The notes beneath the pieces were generated by a model, which worked only from the letters and a program-made list of their open reading frames with translations, did not search any database and was not told the DNA's origin. A program made the translations under genes and the position numbers. Positions 61,137 through 64,000 of a stretch of 64,000 nucleotides of DNA are shown in pieces (position 1 is the first letter of the stretch; every line of letters starts with the position of its first letter). This DNA is from Chersky-806 sp038252255 (GTDB lineage Bacteria > Actinomycetota > Acidimicrobiia > IMCC26256 > JAENVU01), in the NCBI GenBank assembly GCA_038252255.1, contig JBBSAM010000013.1:1-64000 (forward strand), written 5' to 3'.

Positions 61137-61223
61137 TGGTGTCGGAGGGGGGACTTGAACCCCCACGCCCCAAAGGGCACTAGCCCCTCAAGCTAGCGCG
61201 TCTGCCGTTTCCGCCACTCCGAC
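61137..61223 (-). tRNA. trnL: tRNA-Leu (GAG)
   Basis: The acceptor stem GTCGGAG pairs with CTCCGAC, followed by discriminator A and an encoded CCA. The anticodon stem CTAGC/GCTAG encloses TTGAGGG, giving anticodon GAG. A long variable arm (class II) and T arm GGGGGTTCAAGTCCCCC are present. Its 3' end faces the defence genes, as at many integration sites. Confidence 0.97.
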
Positions 61224-61345
61224 GTGGAGGGGTGATCTTAGCGATCCGGGCGCGCAGATCGCGGAGCCAAGATCGTCATTCTCGGCACGCTGAAGCACCC
61301 CAGAGCGGCTTGAGCGTGCCGAGAACGCGGCGCGCCGAGACAGCG

Positions 61346-62374
61346 CTAGACGACTGCCATCTCCTCGGCGAAGTGGCAGGCGACGGGATGGCCCTGGCCG
61401 CGGTCGATCAGCGCGGGCTCTTCCTCGGCGCAGATCTCCTGCGCCTTCCAGCAACGAGTCCGGAACCGGCAGCCCGACGGCGGGTTCGCGGGGCTCGGCA
61501 CGTCGCCTTCGAGGACGATCCGCTGGCGCGCGCGTTCTTTGCGCGGGTCCGGCACCGGCACCGCGGACAGCAGCGCCTGGGTGTACGGGTGGCCTGCGTG
61601 CTCGTACACGTCGTCCGCTTCGCCGATCTCCACGATCTTTCCGAGGTACATCACCGCGACGTCGTCGCAGATGTGGCGCACGACGGACAGGTCGTGCGCG
61701 ATGAACACGTACGCGAGCTGCAACCGCTCCTGCAGGTCCTCGAGCAGGTTCACCACCCCGGCCTGGATCGATACGTCGAGCGCGGAGACGGGCTCGTCGA
61801 GCACCACCAGGTCCGGGTCCAGGGCGAGCGCACGCGCGATGCCGATGCGTTGCCGCTGGCCGCCGGAGAACTCGTGCGGGAACCGGTTCACGTGCTCCGG
61901 GTTCAGGCCCACGGTCGCCATGAGCTCCTTGACCCGCTCCACTCCCTGCCCCCGCCACTGGCCGTGCACGCGCATCGGCTCGGCGATGATCGCCTGCACC
62001 GTCATCCTCGGGTTCAACGACGCGTACGGGTCCTGGAAGACGATCTGCATCTTCTTCCGCATCGAGCGCAGGGTCGACGCCGACGCGGCCAGCATGTCCA
62101 CCCCGGCGAAGCGCACCGTGCCGGACGTCGGTTCGATCAGGCGCAGGATGCACCGCCCGGTCGTGGACTTGCCGCACCCCGACTCCCCTACCAACCCGAG
62201 CGTCTGGCCCCGGCCCACCGAGAAGCTGATCCCCGAGACGGCCTGCACGTCGCCGACCTTGTGCTTCAGCAGCCCGGCCCGGATGGGGAAGTTCTTCACC
62301 AGGTCGTGCACCTCGAGGATGGGCACCGGACCGTCGGGCACGCTGGGCGGCGGCGCCGACTCCACTGACGTCAC
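61346..62374 (-). CDS. Peptide/nickel ABC transporter ATP-binding protein (OppF/DppF-like)
   Basis: 342 residues: Walker A LVGESGCGKSTTGRCIL, Q-loop IVFQDPYASLNPRMTV, signature EFSGGQRQRIGIARAL, Walker B DLVVLDEPVSALDVS, and the C-terminal oligopeptide-type cysteine block CRFRTRCWKAQEIC. GTG 62374 overlaps the OppD stop (GTGA). The operon's substrate-binding and first permease genes lie outside the window. Confidence 0.95.
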   Translation of the reverse strand: MTSVESAPPPSVPDGPVPILEVHDLVKNFPIRAGLLKHKVGDVQAVSGISFSVGRGQTLGLVGESGCGKSTTGRCILRLIEPTSGTVRFAGVDMLAASASTLRSMRKKMQIVFQDPYASLNPRMTVQAIIAEPMRVHGQWRGQGVERVKELMATVGLNPEHVNRFPHEFSGGQRQRIGIARALALDPDLVVLDEPVSALDVSIQAGVVNLLEDLQERLQLAYVFIAHDLSVVRHICDDVAVMYLGKIVEIGEADDVYEHAGHPYTQALLSAVPVPDPRKERARQRIVLEGDVPSPANPPSGCRFRTRCWKAQEICAEEEPALIDRGQGHPVACHFAEEMAVV

Positions 62375-63477
62375 GTGGCCTCCTCGAACGGGTCGACGCC
62401 CTCGCGCTGCGCGGCCTCGAGCCGCTCGGCGAAGTGGCACGCCGCGAAGTGTTGGTCCCCCACGAGCCGTAGCTCCGGCCGTTCCTGGTCGCACCGGCCC
62501 GGCACCTCGGCCAGCGGGCAGCGCGGATGGAAGGCACAGCCCGGCGGCAGGAAGATGACCGACGGCGGCTGACCCTTGATCCGGTACAGCCGGCTGTTCT
62601 TGTCCGAGCGACGGTCCAGACGCGGCAGCGCCGCGAGGAGACCGGCCGCGTACGGGTGACGCGCCTCGTAGAAGATCTGGTCGACCGTGCCCATCTCGAC
62701 CTGGCGCCCCGCGTACATCACGAGCACGCGATCGGCGACGCCGGCCACCACACCGAGGTCGTGGGTGATCAACATGATCGACGAGCTGGTGCGGTCCTGG
62801 ATGCGCTCGAGCACGTCCAGCACCTGCGCCTGGATCGTCACGTCCAACGCCGTGGTCGGCTCGTCCGCGATGAGCAGGTCCGGGTCGTTCGCGATCGACA
62901 TCGCGATCATCGCCCGCTGCCGCATACCGCCCGAGAACTCGTGCGGGTACTGCTCGGCGCGCGCCTTCGGGTTCGGGATGCCCACGATCTCGAGCAGCTC
63001 GATGACCCGCTCGTCGATCTCCTTTTCGGGCAGGTCCTGGTGCACCCGGATCGCCTCCGCGATCTGCTTCCCCACCTTGAACACCGGGTTCAGTGCCGCG
63101 AGCGCGTCCTGGAAGATCATGGCGATCCGCGCCCCACGGATGGCCTGCAGCAGCTTCTCCGACTCGCCCAGGATGGACTCGCCCTGGAAGATCACTTCGC
63201 CCGAGATCTTCGCCGTCTTCGGCAGCAGGCCGAGGATCGCCATCGACGTGACGCTCTTCCCCGAACCCGACTCCCCCACGATCCCGAGCGTCTCGTTGCG
63301 GTCCACCGTGAACGAGACGGAGTCGACCGCGTGCACGATGCCGTCGTCGGTCGGGAACTCGACCGTGAGGTTCTTCACCTCGAGTAGCGGCGTGCCCGGT
63401 GGCACCTCGCGCTCGCGTGACGCGCTACCGATCGGCTCCAGGTCGATGGGGTCGAGCTGCTCGGGCGTCTGGGTCAT
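62371..63477 (-). CDS. Peptide/nickel ABC transporter ATP-binding protein (OppD/DppD-like)
   Basis: 368 residues: Walker A IVGESGSGKSVTSMAIL, Q-loop MIFQDALAALNPVFKV, signature EFSGGMRQRAMIAMSI, Walker B LLIADEPTTALDVTIQ, and the C-terminal Cys block GCAFHPRCPLAEVPGRC. ATG overlaps the permease stop by 1 base (TCAT at 63475-63479). Confidence 0.95.
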   Translation of the reverse strand: MTQTPEQLDPIDLEPIGSASREREVPPGTPLLEVKNLTVEFPTDDGIVHAVDSVSFTVDRNETLGIVGESGSGKSVTSMAILGLLPKTAKISGEVIFQGESILGESEKLLQAIRGARIAMIFQDALAALNPVFKVGKQIAEAIRVHQDLPEKEIDERVIELLEIVGIPNPKARAEQYPHEFSGGMRQRAMIAMSIANDPDLLIADEPTTALDVTIQAQVLDVLERIQDRTSSSIMLITHDLGVVAGVADRVLVMYAGRQVEMGTVDQIFYEARHPYAAGLLAALPRLDRRSDKNSRLYRIKGQPPSVIFLPPGCAFHPRCPLAEVPGRCDQERPELRLVGDQHFAACHFAERLEAAQREGVDPFEEAT

Positions 63478-64000
63478 CAGTGCTTCTCGGACTGCGGGTC
63501 GAAGGCGTCGCGGAGACCGTCGCCGAGGAAGTTGACGCACAGCACCGTGATGAGGATCGCGAGGCCCGGCGCGTAGATGAGGTACGCCTGGGGGGTCCCG
63601 ATGTAGCCCTCCGCGTCCGAGAGCATGTTCCCCCACGACGTCGCCGGCGGGCGCACGCCGAACCCGAGGAACGACAGGGTCGACTCGGTGATGATCGCCA
63701 GCGCCACGGCGAGCGTCGCGTTCACCATGATCGGGCCGATGATGTTCGGGATGATGTGACGCACGATGATCCGCGTGCCCGAAGCACCCGACGCCCGCGC
63801 CGCCTCGATGAACTCCTTCTCCTTCAGGGAGAGCACCTGCCCTCGCACCACCCGAGCCACGTACATCCAGAACAGGAAGGAGAGGATCAGGATGATCGTG
63901 GTGTCGGTGCCACCGAACTTCTTGAGCGCGATGGCGAGGATCGCGAGAGCCGGCACCACGAGGAACAGGTCCGTGATGCGCATGAGGAGCTGGTCGGTGG
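63477..64000 (-). CDS. Peptide/nickel ABC transporter permease (OppC/DppC-like), 5' end outside window
   Basis: The C-terminal 173 residues of a BPD-type permease: QLLMRITDLFLVVPALAILA, the cytoplasmic EAA loop EFIEAARASGASGTRIIVRH IIPN, LSFLGFGVRPPATSWGNMLS, and the final helix GLAILITVLCVNFLGDGLRD. The frame is open to the window edge, so the gene continues beyond 64000. Confidence 0.93.
   Translation of the reverse strand, partial: TDQLLMRITDLFLVVPALAILAIALKKFGGTDTTIILILSFLFWMYVARVVRGQVLSLKEKEFIEAARASGASGTRIIVRHIIPNIIGPIMVNATLAVALAIITESTLSFLGFGVRPPATSWGNMLSDAEGYIGTPQAYLIYAPGLAILITVLCVNFLGDGLRDAFDPQSEKH

Noticed and set aside
62527..63387. A long plus-strand frame over the OppD gene
   Set aside because: Antisense to an ATPase with all ABC motifs; composition is that of a complementary-strand shadow.

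Overview
The window is 64 kb of very GC-rich, gene-dense bacterial DNA. Frequent GTG starts, 4-base ATGA/GTGA gene overlaps, several apparently leaderless promoters, an F420-type flavin/deazaflavin oxidoreductase, MsnO8-type luciferase-like and TIGR03086 proteins, and an AfsR/LuxR-type cyclase-ATPase all point to an actinobacterium, probably an environmental lineage such as Acidimicrobiia. That placement is inference; there is no rRNA gene to confirm it. There is one tRNA gene (Leu, anticodon GAG) and no CRISPR array.

Layout. 0-13 kb: a truncated SAM methyltransferase, a diiron protein and an HTH protein in one operon, then a sterol-desaturase-like protein, a stand-alone LigD-type polymerase, a luciferase-like oxidoreductase, a four-gene ArsR operon with a palindromic operator, a DMT exporter, an ATP-grasp ligase, a secreted alpha/beta hydrolase and a P450. 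13-24.5 kb: a RibD-like reductase, a short PLP enzyme, an ABC exporter, and a redox/flavin cluster (ApbE, histidine kinase, response regulator, two small membrane proteins, a ferric-reductase-like haem protein) in which the two outward promoters carry the same CTTCA box array. 24.5-45 kb: mixed metabolic and regulatory genes, including a 48-residue protein with a structured leader, a TetR pair with a 15-bp-arm operator, an EmrB-type MFS pump, a serine-recombinase remnant, a Rieske protein, a zinc alcohol dehydrogenase, a large GGDEF/EAL protein, an ECF sigma with its YCII partner, and an XPB-like helicase.

45-61.2 kb looks like an accessory island. Its right edge is tRNA-Leu(GAG), and a degenerate copy of that tRNA 3' end lies 15 kb away at 46010. 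It holds a cyclase/NB-ARC/LuxR regulator with a binding protein lacking a signal peptide, a TetR/ATP-grasp divergent pair separated by 25 bp, an orphan RHH antitoxin-like protein, an AbiE toxin-antitoxin pair and a large PLD/helicase protein of the kind found in defence islands. Four copies of an unannotated repeat of about 75 nt occur only between 45.2 and 57.4 kb, three of them in convergent intergenic gaps. 61.3-64 kb: the end of a peptide/nickel-type ABC transporter operon that runs off the window.

The most interesting unexplained signals are the 75-nt repeats, the tRNA-fragment-bounded island, the shared box architecture of the flavin/redox cluster, and the leader of the 48-residue gene.
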